Assembly: GCA_037976565.1 (NCBI GenBank)
Contig: CP137683.1
Coordinates: 6,550,321-6,614,320, forward strand
From: Mesocentrotus franciscanus
Taxonomy: Eukaryota; Echinodermata; Echinoidea; Camarodonta; Strongylocentrotidae
Length of the DNA: 64,000 nt
Reading direction: 5' to 3'
Shown here: positions 44,626 through 58,300 of the stretch, piece after piece
Numbering within the stretch: position 1 is the first letter of the stretch
How the letters are laid out: each line of letters starts with the position of its first letter
The notes under the pieces: model-generated
Databases searched by the model: none
What the model was told of the DNA's origin: nothing
What the model saw: the letters and a program-made list of their open reading frames with translations, nothing else
Program-made: the position numbers and the translations under genes

Positions 44626-45292
44626 GAGTGATTTCAAGTACGGTGTTCGGTGTTGGTGTTGGTGTTGAGAGCGTGAAAAGGCTGCTAAACCGAGCTCCAA
44701 CACCGACGGTCAGTTTAGAAGGACGATACCGATCACGTTATCGAAAGCTCAACACCAGCCTCAACGCCGAGTGAAGTCACTCTACAGTCTTGCGATAAAA
44801 GCATAATCCTTTCAGAAATTCCAATGAATTACATCATATCGCATATCAAATGTAAAGTGATATTAAAAAATAAATAGAGAATATATCATTTCTCTTGAAA
44901 AACGTATATAGCTCCCATGATTTACAGTTGTTTTGACGGGAAAATGGATTTTACTTTGGCTTGATCGTGAGATTCTTGACAGATGCACGCATAGTTACCT
45001 GCGGTATACTGCAACACCAACACCAACACCAAACTTGAAATCATGAATTTCCCAATCCCTAGGGGCTGGTGTTGGTGAATGGGAAAATTACACGTAAATC
45101 GTCAACACCAACCGCGATACTCGGTTCAGCCGACGACATTCAACACCAGCCCTCAACACAGACTACCGGAAATGCGTCATATTTTCCGAGGTCAACCTCA
45201 ACACCAGCATGATTTCAAGTTCGGTGTTGTAGCTGGTGTTGGTGTTCTCACAACACCAACACCAGCTTTCAACACCGTACTTGAAATCACTC
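44626..45292. mobile_element. 667-bp element with 22-bp perfect TIRs and CAACAC repeats
   Basis: 'gagtgatttcaagtacggtg' (44626-44645) continuing two further bases is the exact complement of 45271-45292. Inside, 'ggtgttggtgttggtgtt' and 'caacaccaacaccaac' blocks occur on both sides in opposite sense, so the ends can fold over a longer distance. No ORF of interest and no clear TSD. Superfamily unknown. Confidence 0.8.
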
Positions 45293-45476
45293 AACTGCGC
45301 ACAGTTATATTAACGCGCATTTAATGAGACGCGCTAATTGCGCATTACTTTTGATTGACTGTGTGATGTCACAATGCTTATCTCCTTGAAAATCTCAAAG
45401 AGAGCATGCGCAGTTCTGCCAAGGAAAAAATAGTATACAAATATACAATACCTTTCGAGGGTCTAGTATAATTATA

Positions 45477-45647
45477 TCGACTGCTACGAGAGGACTAGCT
45501 GTTTCTATACGCTCAAGGGATAGTTGAATCCCCTGCTATCACCTCGAGGCGCGCCTGGGTGGGCGGCGCGCCTCGAGGTGATAGCAGGGGTTCTATCCCG
45601 CGAGCCAGTATAGAAACAGCTAGTCCTCGAGTATTAAAGCAGTCGAT
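45477..45647. repeat. Long fold-back hairpin
   Basis: The inner stem is 26 bp and perfect (45530-45555 with 45565-45590, containing 'cctcgaggcgcgcc') around a 9-nt loop. An outer 20-bp perfect stem (45491-45510 with 45608-45627) and a 10-bp one (45477-45486 with 45638-45647) extend it. Confidence 0.95.
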
Positions 45648-46082
45648 ATGACTTTATATGCCGAATTAAAACAAAAATCTACCAAGAATTCTTACCTTAG
45701 CCTTTTAGTGAGTAAAAATTTGTTAAAACATCACAGAAAATCTGAAACACTGTCTGTTAATCTTCGCTTAATCTTCGAGTGAAAGTTTCAATCATTTGGG
45801 AATCGCGCAGACAAAGAGCACTGTATATGGCGTCCGTGCTCGCACGTAGACAATTTTAACACGCAAACCAATGGGGATCGCAGTAAACCAATGGGAATCG
45901 CAGGATAATGAGGCGGAGGGTAGAAACTTTTAACTAGGCCCTGTGGGCTATTGCTATGCCCTGTGAGTTGGGCATGGCTTGAAATCACGACTCCAATTTC
46001 GACCAATCAGATGGCTAGATTTCTAAAGTAAGGTAAAACTATGAGCTAATGAAGAGGCATAAATAGTAACTTTCCCGAGGGC

Positions 46083-46146
46083 AAATTTATATCAAATTGA
46101 CTATACCCGAGGCTTGCCGAGGGTATAGTAAATTAGATATAAATTT
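46083..46146. repeat. Second fold-back hairpin
   Basis: 'aaatttatatc' (46083-46093) pairs with 46136-46146 and 'actataccc' (46100-46108) with 46121-46129. 45648-46082 between the hairpins shows no gene. Confidence 0.85.
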
Positions 46147-47095
46147 TTTTGTATTAATTTCCACTACCGCAATCTCCCCCTATTGCTGCAAGCCGAAGAT
46201 GAGGTGATCCCTGAATTTCTTTGGCAAAGTCATTCTGCCATCATTGTTAACGTGTGGGGAAAACCCAGTGTACATGACATACACTACAGACATTATGGAA
46301 ACATGTTCAACTGGCGCGCAAATCCCCCTATCAGTATTTTTGTCGATGTTGTGTCTAGGATAACAGCCTGACACAGTCATCATATATCTTCTAAACTCTT
46401 AGTTTTTGTCGGTATGTGTTAATTAATGAATAGTAATAATAATAGTAATACTAATACTAATAGTAATGGTAATAGTGACAACAACAAAAACAATAATAAT
46501 ATAATAGTAATAGTAGTAATAATTGTATTATTATTATTGTTAGGGGGTTTGGGGGTTACCCCCCCCCCTTCAATTTTGTTTATGTGTGTGTGTTTCGGAG
46601 CGAACCCCTCCCCGGCTTATTCAGCGGCTGGCTAAGTCGTTGCGAAATTTTCGACGCGATTTTCAAATTTTAAAACCCCCCGTTGAAACAATCCTGCGTA
46701 CGTTACTGAACACACCTAGTCCAGCATATGGCCGATTTTATTTGTATTAATTTCCACTACCGCAATCTCCCCCTATTGCTGCAAGCCGAAGATGAGGTGA
46801 TCCCTGAATTTCTTCGGCAAAGTCATTGTGCCATCATTGTTAACGTGTGGGGAAAACCCAGTGTACATGACATACACTACATACATTATGGAAACATGTT
46901 CAACTGGCGCGCAAATCCCCCTATCAGTATTTTTGTCGATGTTGTGTCTAGGATAACAGCCTGACACAGTCATCATATATCTTCTAAACTCTTAGTTTTT
47001 GTCGGTATGTGTTAATTAATGAATAGTAATAATAATAGTAATAATAATAGTAATACTAATACTAATAGTAATGGTAATAGTGACAACAACAAAAA
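46140..47095 (+). repeat. Direct duplication with 590-bp period
   Basis: 46150-46540 and 46740-47095 are nearly identical, including the (aat)/(act) microsatellite tail. Between them is a G/C-rich piece (46541-46707) that ends 'gcgtacgttactg', similar to a hAT-type right end. The block is also present once at 35100-35371. The ORFs (46183-46371 and 46728-46964 on +, mirrored on -) are shared through duplication; the U2 copy is not open, so coding is unlikely. Confidence 0.85.
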
Positions 47096-47611
47096 CAACT
47101 AGATATGTAATACTTGTTAATAACAAGTATAGGTGGGCTGTTCCAAGTGCATGCCACACATGTTTAGTGACATACTAAGTAGTTAATATAACATTGGCAT
47201 GATTTGACCTTATTTTTTGAGATAATCCTCTTATTCAGGTATATTAGTGTGCCAAATTTCTAGTCTATACGATGCATGGTTTTAGAGAAACCATGTACAG
47301 TATATTTGACCTTTGACCCCCAAATCTAAATATCAAAATTAAATATGCATTTTCTAGATTTTGTTTTTTATAAGAAATCATATCTCCGACTCATACTCTA
47401 TCCAACTATGAATAAAAAATTAATACACGACAAGGACTCAGATTTCCCATAAGGTTGTACTCAAACGATTGACATATTTCTCCCATAGATATAACACGCA
47501 AAATTAGGCATTTTATTACATTGTTTGTGATAGTATATGATAATATGTTATAATAGTCGAAGAAGATCATAAAATCAAATTCAAAACGACGGCAAAAAAA
47601 ATTTAAAAAAT

Positions 47612-47676
47612 TGACCCACCAGGAATCGAACTTGGGTCGCCGGAATGGGAGGCAAGTGCTATGACCACTATACCAA
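47612..47676 (-). pseudogene. tRNA-like sequence in the array
   Basis: On the minus strand: box A 'tggtatagtgg', an anticodon-loop-like 'ctcccat' (CCC, glycine-like) and box B 'agttcgattcc' in tRNA spacing. The acceptor stem does not close ('tgggtca' has no 5' partner) and the anticodon stem is mispaired, so it is a tRNA-derived promoter or pseudogene rather than a functional tRNA. Confidence 0.55.
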
Positions 47677-50600
47677 AATAATCCCCATAGACATTACACG
47701 TGAACGGAAAATGGAATTCTCAAATCCCACTTTGCAAGTGAAATATGAGCATGATCCCGGCATCTGATCGAAAAATAAAGGGCACACTTGTGATAGCTTA
47801 TTGTCTCAGCTACAACATACTCGAAGCTCAGCAAAAATAAAAGTAAAACGACGGAGATATTGCTCAAAAAGACTGGAATGTAGAATCCAGATTTCAGAAA
47901 AAGTCATGTCCCATAGAGAATACACGCAAAATGTGAAAAATTGACATGCCTCCTTTAATCGCAAAAATACGCCATGATGCCTTTGTCAAAATGAAAAATC
48001 GTGATAACTGCATTTGTAGAAAATTGTCTCAGCTAGAACATATCAAAATTTGGAAGAAAATCGATCAATATTTACAGAGATACAATCAATTTTCCAAAAA
48101 TATGCTGACGTCATAATATGCAAATTGAAATTTTGAGTTCGGAGGCCATTATGATGACGTCATGAGTTAATTGAGGGTCAAATGAGACATGAAATCATAT
48201 CTCCGACTCATAATCTATCCAAATATGAAAAAAATTTGGAGTTCCCATCCATTCTGAAGAGTTACAATGAATTTTGTATAGGCATGTTTTTGCCCATATA
48301 TGCTATGTATTACAAGAGCTCGCGCGCACGGACATTTATCTTGAATGGACGCTCATCTTGTTATTAATGGTCATAAAGAGATAAACATGGTATCAAATTG
48401 TTCGAAAAAATATGAAATATCATGAAAGAAAAAAATGGCGATTCTATGTTGTGTAATGGTGTTACGCGCAAAAGCGCGCGCATGTGCGTGTGCGCGATTT
48501 TTTATAAAATGCTTAAAATGGCCTGAAACGTATGCAAAATGTATTTAAGACGATTTGGAGCATTTTGAAATTTTGCGCGCGCATTGACGCGCGGACGTAC
48601 GCGTACGCGCGTGTTCTTTGACCTGAAATTGACTGGACGGATATTGACCTTGATCATGATAAATATGAGTGAGAAATGATTTTCTGTTATGAAGATATGA
48701 TCATGAGTTGATTTTCAGAAAATTTCACAAAATGGCGCCTAGATGACGTCATCAGTCAAGGTCAAGGTTGAAAACCTTACCGTGTTTTCTCCATATGCCT
48801 ATACATATGTGTGCCAAATTTCAAGACATATGATTGAGCCATTTTCAAATTATCTTGCTAACAAAAAAGTGCTTGGAAATAAGAAAAATAAAGAATAACT
48901 AGACATGTAATACTTGTTAGGGAACAAGTATAGGTGGGCTGTTCCAATTAGTGCATACCACACATGGTTAGTGAGATAGTGATCAGTGAAATGTTTGACC
49001 TTTGACCCTAATTTACATACTAAGTAGTTAAGATACCATTGGCATGATTTGACCTCAATTTTTGAAATAATCCTCTTATTCAGGTCTATTAGTGTGCCAA
49101 ATTTCATGACTATACAAAGCATTGTTTTAGTGAAACCATGTAGGCCTACAGTATATTTGACCTTTAACCTTAAAATCTAAATAACATAATGAAATATGCA
49201 TATTCTCGATTTTTTGTTTTTATATGAAATATTTTGTCTAGTTTTGAAAAAAAGTGATGTCCCATATAGAGAATACACGCAAAATGTGAAAAATTGACAT
49301 GCCTCCTTTAATCGCAAAAATACGCCATGATGCCTTTGTCAAAATGAAAAATTGTGTCAACTGACTTTGTAGAAAATTGTCTCAGCTAGAACATATCAGA
49401 ATTTGGAAGAAAATCGATCAATATTTACAGAGATACAATCAATTTTCCAAAAAAATGCTGACGTCATAATATGCAAATTAAAATTTTGAGTTCGGAGGCC
49501 ATTATGATGACGTCATGAGTTAATTGAGGGTCAAATGAGACATAAAATCATATCTCCGACTCATAATCTATCCAAATATGAAAAAAATTGGGAGTTTCCA
49601 TCCATTCTGAAGAGTTACAATGAATTTTGTATAGGCATGTTTTTGCCCATATATGCTATGTATTACAAGAGCTCGCGCGCACGGACATTTATCTTGAATG
49701 GACGCTCATCTTGTTATTAATGGTCATAAAGAGATAAACATGGTATCAAATTGTTCAAAAAATATGGGAAATATCATGAAAGAAAAAAAATGGCGATTCT
49801 ATGTTGTGTAATGGTATTACGCGCGAAAACGCGCGCGCATGTGCGTGTGCGCGATTTTTATAAAATGCTTAAAATGGCCTAAAACGTATGCAAAATGAAT
49901 TTGAGACGATTTGAAGCATTTTGAAATTTTGCGCGCGCTAACGCGCGGACGTACGCATGCGCGCGCGTTTTTTGACCTGAAATTGACCGGACGGATATTG
50001 ACCTTGATCATGATAAATATGAATGAGAAACGAATTTTCGTTATGAAGATATGATCATGAGTAGATTTTCAGAAAATTTTACAAAATGGCGCCTAGATGA
50101 CGTCATCAGTCAAGGTCAAGGTTGAAAACCTTATTGTGTTTTCTCCATATGCCTATACATATGTGTGCCAAATTTCAAGACATATGATTGAGCCATTTTC
50201 AAATTATCTTGCTAACAAAAAAGTGCTTGGAAATAAGAAAAATAAAGAATAACTAGACATGTAATACTTGTTTCGGAACAAGTATAGGTGGGCTGTTCCA
50301 ATTAGTCCATATCACACATGGTTATTGAGATAGTGATCAGTGAAATGTTTGACCTTTGACCCTAATTTACATACTAAGTAGTTAAGATACCATTGGCATG
50401 ATTCAACCAAAATTTTGAAATAATCCTCTGATTCAGGTTTATTACTGTGCCAAATTTCATGTCTATACAAAGCATTGTTTTAGAGAAACCATGTACAGTA
50501 TATTTGACCTTTAACCTTAAAATCTAAATAACATAATGAAATATGCATATTCTCGATTTTGTGTTTTTATATGAAATATTTTGTCTTACCTATCAACATG

Positions 50601-53600
50601 CAACGTTTCAAGTCAATTGCGACCAATATACCAAAATAATCCACATAGACATTACACGTGAACGGAAAATGGAATTCTCAAATCCCACTTTGCAAGTGAA
50701 ATATGAGCATGATCCCGGCATCTGATCGAAAAATAAAGGGCACACTTGTGATAGCTTATTGTCTCAGCTACAACATACTCGAAGCTCAGCGAAAACAAAA
50801 CTAAAACGACGGAGATATTGCTCGTAAAGATGGGAATGTAGAATCCAGTTTTGACAAAAGTCATGTCCCATAGAGAATACACGCAAAATGTGAAAAATTG
50901 ACATGCCTCCTTTAATCGCAAAAATACGCCATGATGCCTTTGTCAAAATGAAAATTGTGTGACTGCATTTGTAGAAAATTGTCTCAGCTAGAACATATCA
51001 AAATTTGGAAGAAAATCGATCAATATTTACAGAGATACAATCAATTTTCCAAAAATATGCTGACGTCATAATATGCAAATTGAAATTTTGAGTTTGGAGG
51101 CCATTATGATGACGTCATGAGTTAATTGAGGGTCAAATGAGACATGAAATCATATCTCCGACTCATATTCTATCCAAATATGAAAAAAATTGGGAGTTCC
51201 AATCCATTCTGAAGAGTTACAATGAATTTTGTATAGGCATGTTTTTGCCCATATATGCTATGTATTACAAGAGCTCGCGCGCACGGACATTTATCTTGAA
51301 TGGACGCTCATCTTGTTATTAATGGTCATTAAGAGATAAACATGGTATCAAATTGTTCGAAAAATATGGGAAATATCATGAAAGAAAAAAATGGCGATTC
51401 TATGTTGTATAATGGTGTTACGCGCGAAAACGCGCGCGCATGTGCGTGTGCGCGATTTTTATAAAATGCTTAAAATGGCCTGAAACGTATCCAAAATGAA
51501 TTTGAGACGATTTAGAACATTTTGAAATTTTGCGCGCGCGCTAACGCACGAACGTACGCATGCGCGCGCGTTTTTACCTGAAATTGACCGGACGGATATT
51601 GACCTTGATCATGATAAATATGAATGAGAAATGACTTTCCGTTATGAAGATATGATCATGAGTAGATTTTCAGAAAATTTCACAAAATGGCGCCTAGATG
51701 ACGTCATCAGTCAAGGTCAAGGTTGAAAACGTTATTTTGCTTTGTCCATATGCCTATACATATGTGTGCCAAATTTCAAGGCATTTGATTGAGCCATTTT
51801 CAAATTATCTTGCTAACAAAAAAGTGGGTGGAAATAAGAAAAATAAATAAAGAATAAATAATAAAGGCAATTCTAACGAAAACATAAGGTGGTCTGTATT
51901 ATATACAGCCCACCTAATAATAACTAGACATGTAATACTTGTTTTGGAACAAGTATAGGTGGGCTGTTCCAATTAGTGCATACCACACATGGTTAGTGAG
52001 ATAGTGATCAGTGAAACGTTTGACCTTTGACCCTAATTTACATACTAATTACTAAGTAGTTAAGATAACAATGGCATGATTTGACCTAAATTTTTGAAAT
52101 AATCCTCTTATTCAGGTCTATTAGTGTGCCAAATTTCATGTCTATACAAAGCATTGTTTTAGAGGAACCATGTACAGTATATTTGACCTTTAACCTTAAA
52201 ATCTAAATAACATAATGAAATATGCATATTCTCGATTTCGGGTTTTATATGAAATATTTTTTTTACCTATCAACATGCAACGTATCAAGTCAATTGCGAC
52301 CAATATACCAAAATGCTCCACACAGACATTACACGTATACGGAATATGGGATTTTCAAATCACATTTTGTAGTTAAAATATCACTATGATCTCATTATCT
52401 GGTTAAAAAATAAATGTCACTTCCTGCGTAGAGAATTGTCTCAGCTACAACATATCCAAAGCTGGCAGAAAATCGAGCAAAAATAATCGAGATATTGCTC
52501 AAACAAGACTGGAATGTAGAATAAAGATTTCAGAAAAGTCACCTCCCATAGAGAATACACGTAAAATTAGGAATATTGACATGCCTCCTTTAATCGAAAA
52601 AGTGGACCATGACGCCATTGTTAAAATGAAAAATAAATGTCATATTTCATGTAGACATTTGTCTCAGCTAAAACATATCAAAAATTGGGAGAAAAATGAC
52701 CAATATTAACAGAGATACACTAAGTTTTCCATAAATATGCTGACGTCAAATTATGCAAATTCGTATTTTGGGTTCCAAGGCCATTATGATGTCAAGATAT
52801 ACTTAATGGCCAAATGAGACATGAAATCATATCTACGACTCATACTCTATCTAAATGTGAAAAAATTGGGGGTCCCAGTGCATTCAAAAGTGCTATAATG
52901 GATTTTGTATATAGGCATGTTTTTGCCCATATATGCTATCGGTATTACAAGAGCTCGCGCACGGACATTTATCTTGAACGGACGCTCATTCCGTTATAAA
53001 TAGTCATAAGGAGATAAACATTGTATCAAATTGTTTGGAAAAAAAATGGGAAATATCATGAAATTAAAAAAATGGCCATTCTATGTTGTGTAATGGCGTT
53101 ACGCGCGAAAACGCGCGCACATACGTGTGTGCGCGATTTTTCGACAAATGCTCGAAATGGCCTGAAACCTATGCAAAAAAATTTGAGATGATTTAGAGCA
53201 TTTTGAAATTTTGCGCGCGCACTGGCGCGGACGTACGCGTACGCGCGCGTTTATTGACCTGAAATTGACCGGACGGATATTGACCTTGATCATGATAAAT
53301 ATGAATGAGAAATGATTTTCCGTTATGAAGATATGATCATGAGTTGATTTTCAGAAAATTTCACAAAATGGCGCCTAGATGACGTCATCAGTCAAGGTCA
53401 AGGTTGAAAACCTTATTGTGTTGTCTCCATATGCCTATACATATGTGTGCCAAATTTCAAGGTATTTGATTTAACCATTTTCAAGTTATCTTGCTAACAA
53501 AAAAGTGGGTCGAAATAAGAAAAATAAATAATAAATAATAATAAAGGCAATTTTAACAAAATTATAAGGTGGTCTGTATGATATACAGCCCACCTAACTA

Positions 53601-55280
53601 GATTTGTAATACTTGTTTAGAACAAGTATAGGTGGGCTGGTCCAACTAAAATTGAAGACATAATCAAGGGCACATTTGAGATAGCTTATTGTCTAAGCTA
53701 CAACATACTCGAAGTTCAGCGTAAACGAAGCTAAAACGACGGAGATATTGCTCGCGAAAGACGGAATGTAGAATCCAGTTTTGAGAAAAAATCATGTCCC
53801 GTAGAGAATACACGCAAAATGTGTAAAATTGACATGCCTCCTTTAATCGCCAAAATACGCTATGATGCCTTTGTCAAAATGAAAAATTGTGTAACTGCAT
53901 TTGTAGAAAATTGTCTCAGCTAGAACATATCAAAATTTGGAAGAAAATCGATCAATATTTACAGAGATACAATCAATTTTCCAAAATATGCTGACGTCAT
54001 AATATGCAAATTGGAATTTTGAGTTTGGAGGCCATTATGATGACGTCATGAGTTAATTGAGGGTCAAATGAGACATGAAATCATATCTCCGACTCATAAT
54101 CTATCCAAATATGAAAAAAATTGGGAGTTCCCATCCATTCTGAAGAGTTACAATGAATTTTGTATAGGCATGTTTTTGCCCATATATGCTATGTATTACA
54201 AGAGCTCGCGCGCACGGACATTTATATTGAATGGACGCTCATCTTGTTATTAATGGTCAATAAGAGATAAACATGGTATCAAATTGTTTGAAAAATATGG
54301 GAAATATTATGAAAGTTAAAAAAATGGCGATTTTATGTTGTATAATCGTGTTACGCGCGAGAACGCGCGCGCATGTGCGTGTGCGCGATTTTTATAAAAT
54401 GCTTAAAATGGCCTGAAACGTATCCAAAATGAATTTGAGACGATTTGGAACATTTTGAAATTTTGCGCGCGCTGACGCACGGACGTACGCATGCGCGGGC
54501 GTTTTACCTGAAATTGACCGGACGGATATTGACCTTGATCATGATAAATATGAATGAAAAACGACTTTTCGTTATGAAGATATGATCATGAGTATATTTT
54601 CAGAAAATTTTACAAAATGGCGCCTAGATGACGTCATCAGTCAAGGTCAATGTTGAAAACCTTATTGTGCTTTGTTTATATGCCAATACATATGTGTGCC
54701 AAATTTCAAGGTATTTGATTTAACCATTTTCAAGTTATCTTGCTAACAAAAAGTGGGTCGAAATAAGAAAAATAAACTAGACATATAATACTTGTTAATA
54801 ACAAGTATAGGTGGGCTGTTCCAAGTGCATGCCACACATGTTTAGTGACATACTAAGTAGTTAAGATAACATTGGCATGATTTGACCTTTTATAAATAAT
54901 CCTCTTATTCAGTTCTATTAGTGTGCCAAATTTCAAGTCTATACAATGCATGGTTTTAATAGAGAAACCATGTACAGTATATTTGACCTTTGACCCTCAA
55001 ATCTAAATATCAAAATGAAATATGCTTTTTCTAGATTTTTTTTAATAAGAAATCATATCTCCGACTCATACTCTATCCAACTATGAATAACAAAATTAAT
55101 ACACGACAAGGACTCAGATTTCCCATAGGGTTGTACTCAAACGATTGACTTCTTCTCCCATAGATATAACACGCAAAATTAGGCATTTTATTACATTGTT
55201 TGTGATTGTATATGATAATATGTTATAATAGTCGAAGAAGATCATAAAATCAAATTTAAACGACGGCAAAAAAAAAAAAA

Positions 55281-55342
55281 TGACCCACCAGGAATCGAAC
55301 GGGTCGCCGGAATGGGAGGCAAGTGCTATGACCACTATACCA
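55281..55342 (-). pseudogene. tRNA-like sequence, second copy
   Basis: The same as 47612-47676 but with a 2-3-base loss just before box B. It occurs in another unit of the array (the one starting at 54777), showing that these two units share a recent ancestor. Confidence 0.5.
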
Positions 55343-58300
55343 AAATAATCCACATAGACATTACACGTGAACGGAAAATGGAATTCTCAAATCCCACTTT
55401 GCAAGTGAAATATGAGCATGATCCCGGCATCTGATCGAAAAATAAAGGGCACATGCTGTAGCTTATTGTCTCAGCTACAACATATCAAAGCTGGCAGAAA
55501 ACGAGCAAAAAACGGAGATATTGCTCAAAAAGACTGGAATGTAGAATCCAGATTTCAGAAAAAGTCATGTCCCATAGAGAATACACGCAAAATTGGAAAA
55601 TTGACATGCCTCCTTTAATCGCAAAAATACGCCATGATGCCTTTGTCAAAATGAAAAATCGTGGAACTGCATTTGTAGAAATTGTCTCAGCTAGAACATA
55701 TCAAAATTTGGAAGAAAATCGATCAATATTTACAGAGATACAATCAATTTTCCAAAAATATGCTGACGTCATAATATGCAAATTGAAATTTTGAGTTCGG
55801 AGGCCATTATGATGACGTCATGAGTTAATTGAGGGTCAAATGAGACATGAAATCATATCTCCGACTCATAATCTATCCAAATATGAAAAAAATTGGGAGT
55901 TCCCATCCATTCTGAAGAGTTACAATGAATTTTGTATAGGCATGTTTTTGCCCATATATGCTATGTATTACAAGAGCTCGCGCGCACGGAAATTTTCTTG
56001 AATGGACGCTCATCTTGTTATTAATGGTCATAAAGAGATAAACATGGTATCAAATTGTTCGAAAAAATATGGGAAATATCATGAAGGAAAAAAAATGGCG
56101 ATTCTATGTTGTGTAATGGTGTAACGCGCGAAAACGCGCGCATGTGCGTGTGCGCGATTTTTATAAAATGCTTAAAATGGCCTGAAACGTATGCAAAATA
56201 AATTTGAGACGATTTGGACATTTTGAAATTTTGCGCGCGCGTTAACGCGCGGACGTACATGCGCGCGCGTTTTTTACCTGAAATTGACCGGACGGATATT
56301 GACCTTGATCATGATAAATATGAATGAAAACGACTTTTCGTTATGAAGATATGATCATGAGTAGATTTTCAGAAAATTTTACAAAATGGCGCCTAGATGA
56401 CGTCATCAGTCAAGGTCAAGGTTGAAAATGTTATTTTGATTTTTCCATATGCCTATACATATGTATGCCAAATTTCAAGGCATTTGATTGAGCCATTTTC
56501 AAGTTATCTTGCTAACAAAAAAGTGGGTGGAAATAAGAAAAATAAAGAAATAAATAAATAAATAATAAAGGCAATTCTAACGAAAACATGAGGTGGTCTG
56601 TATTATATACAGCCCACCTGATAAATAATAAATAATAAAGGCAATTTTAACAAAACTAGATTTGTAATACTTGTTTAGAACAAGTATAGGTGGGCTGGTC
56701 CAACTAAAATTGAAGACATAATCAAGGGCACATTTGAGATAGCTTATTGTCTCAGCTACAACATACTCGAAGTTCAGCGTAAACGAAGCTAAAACGACGG
56801 AGATATTGCTCGCGAAAGACGGGAATGTAGAATCCAGTTTTTGAGAAAAATCATGTCCCATAGAGAATACACGCAAAATGTGTAAAATTGACATGCCTCC
56901 TTTAATCGCCAAAATACGCTATGATGCCTTTGTCAAAATGAAAAATTGTGGTCTGCATTTGTAGAAAATTGTCTCAGCTAGAACATATCAAAATTTGGAA
57001 GAAAATCGATCAATATTTACAGAGATACAATCAATTTTCCAAAAATATGCTGACGTCATAATATGCAAATTGGAATTTTGAGTTTGGAGGCCATTATGAT
57101 GACGTCATGAGTTAATTGAGGTCAAATGAGACATGAAATCATATCTCCGACTCATAATCTATCCAAATATGAAAAAAATTGGGAGTTCCCATCCATTCTG
57201 AAGAGTTACAATGAATTTTGTATAGGCATGTTTTTGCCCATATATGCTATGTATTACAGAGCTCGCGCGCACGGACATTTATATTGAATGGACGCTCATC
57301 TTGTTATTAATGGTCAATAAGAGATAAATATGGTATCAAATTGTTTGAAAAAATATGGAAATATTATGAAAGAAAAAAATGGCGATTTTATGTTGTATAA
57401 TCGTGTTACGCGCGAGAACGCGCGCATGTGCGCGATTTTTATAAAATGCTTAAAATAGCCTGAAACGTATCCAAAATGAATTTGAAACGATTTGGAACAT
57501 TTTGAATTTTGCGCGCGCTGACGCACGGACGTACGCATGCGCGCGCGTTTTTTGACCTGAAATTGACCGGACGGATATTGACCTTGATCATGATAAATAT
57601 GAAAGAAAAACGACTTTTTGTTATGAAGATAGGATCATGAGTAGATTTTCAGAAAATTTTACAAAATGGCGCCTAGATGACGTCATCAGTTAAGGTCAAT
57701 GTTGAAAACCTTATTGTGCTTTGTTTATATGCCAATACATATGTGCCAAATTTCAAGGTATTTGATTTAACCATTTTCAAGTTATCTTGCTAACAAAAAA
57801 GTGGGTGAAATAAGAAAAATAAACTAGACATGTAATACTTGTTTGGAAACAAGTATAGGTGGGCTGTTCCAATAAAATTTGAGACAAAATAGAGCAAAAT
57901 AAGCAAGATACTGCTAAAAAAACAATGTCATGTAGATTCATGATGTGAACGAAATTTACCTTCCTGAGGCATTACATGCAAATTATGAATTTTTCTGACA
58001 TGTGGCTTTTAATCGAAAATTATGTCGAAGATATTGAAAATTGAGTGGGAGTCTTATAATGCTGATCAATTTTTTTCCAAATTTCGATATGTTGGCAATT
58101 GAGTTGTAGAGAATTGCCTTTAGCTACAACAAATCGAAATTTGGAAGAAAATTGATCAGTATTTACAGAGATACACTCAATTTTCCTTCAATATGCTGAC
58201 GTCATAATATGCAAAATTCGTATTTTGAGTACCAAGGCCATTATGATGAAGTCAGAATATTTGTAATAGCCAAATGAGACATGAAATCATATCTGACACA

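Noticed and set aside
46183..46976. Repeated ORF pair (MLQAEDEVIPEF... and minus-strand counterpart)
   Set aside because: The third copy at 35164 does not keep either frame, and both strands being open points to recent duplication, not coding.
47612..47676. Functional tRNA gene
   Set aside because: Internal promoter boxes are good, but acceptor and anticodon stems do not pair.
48182..54253. Conserved 61-codon ORF in array units
   Set aside because: Conserved only because units are copies; frameshifted at 52814, interrupted in other units, and adjacent non-coding bases are equally conserved.
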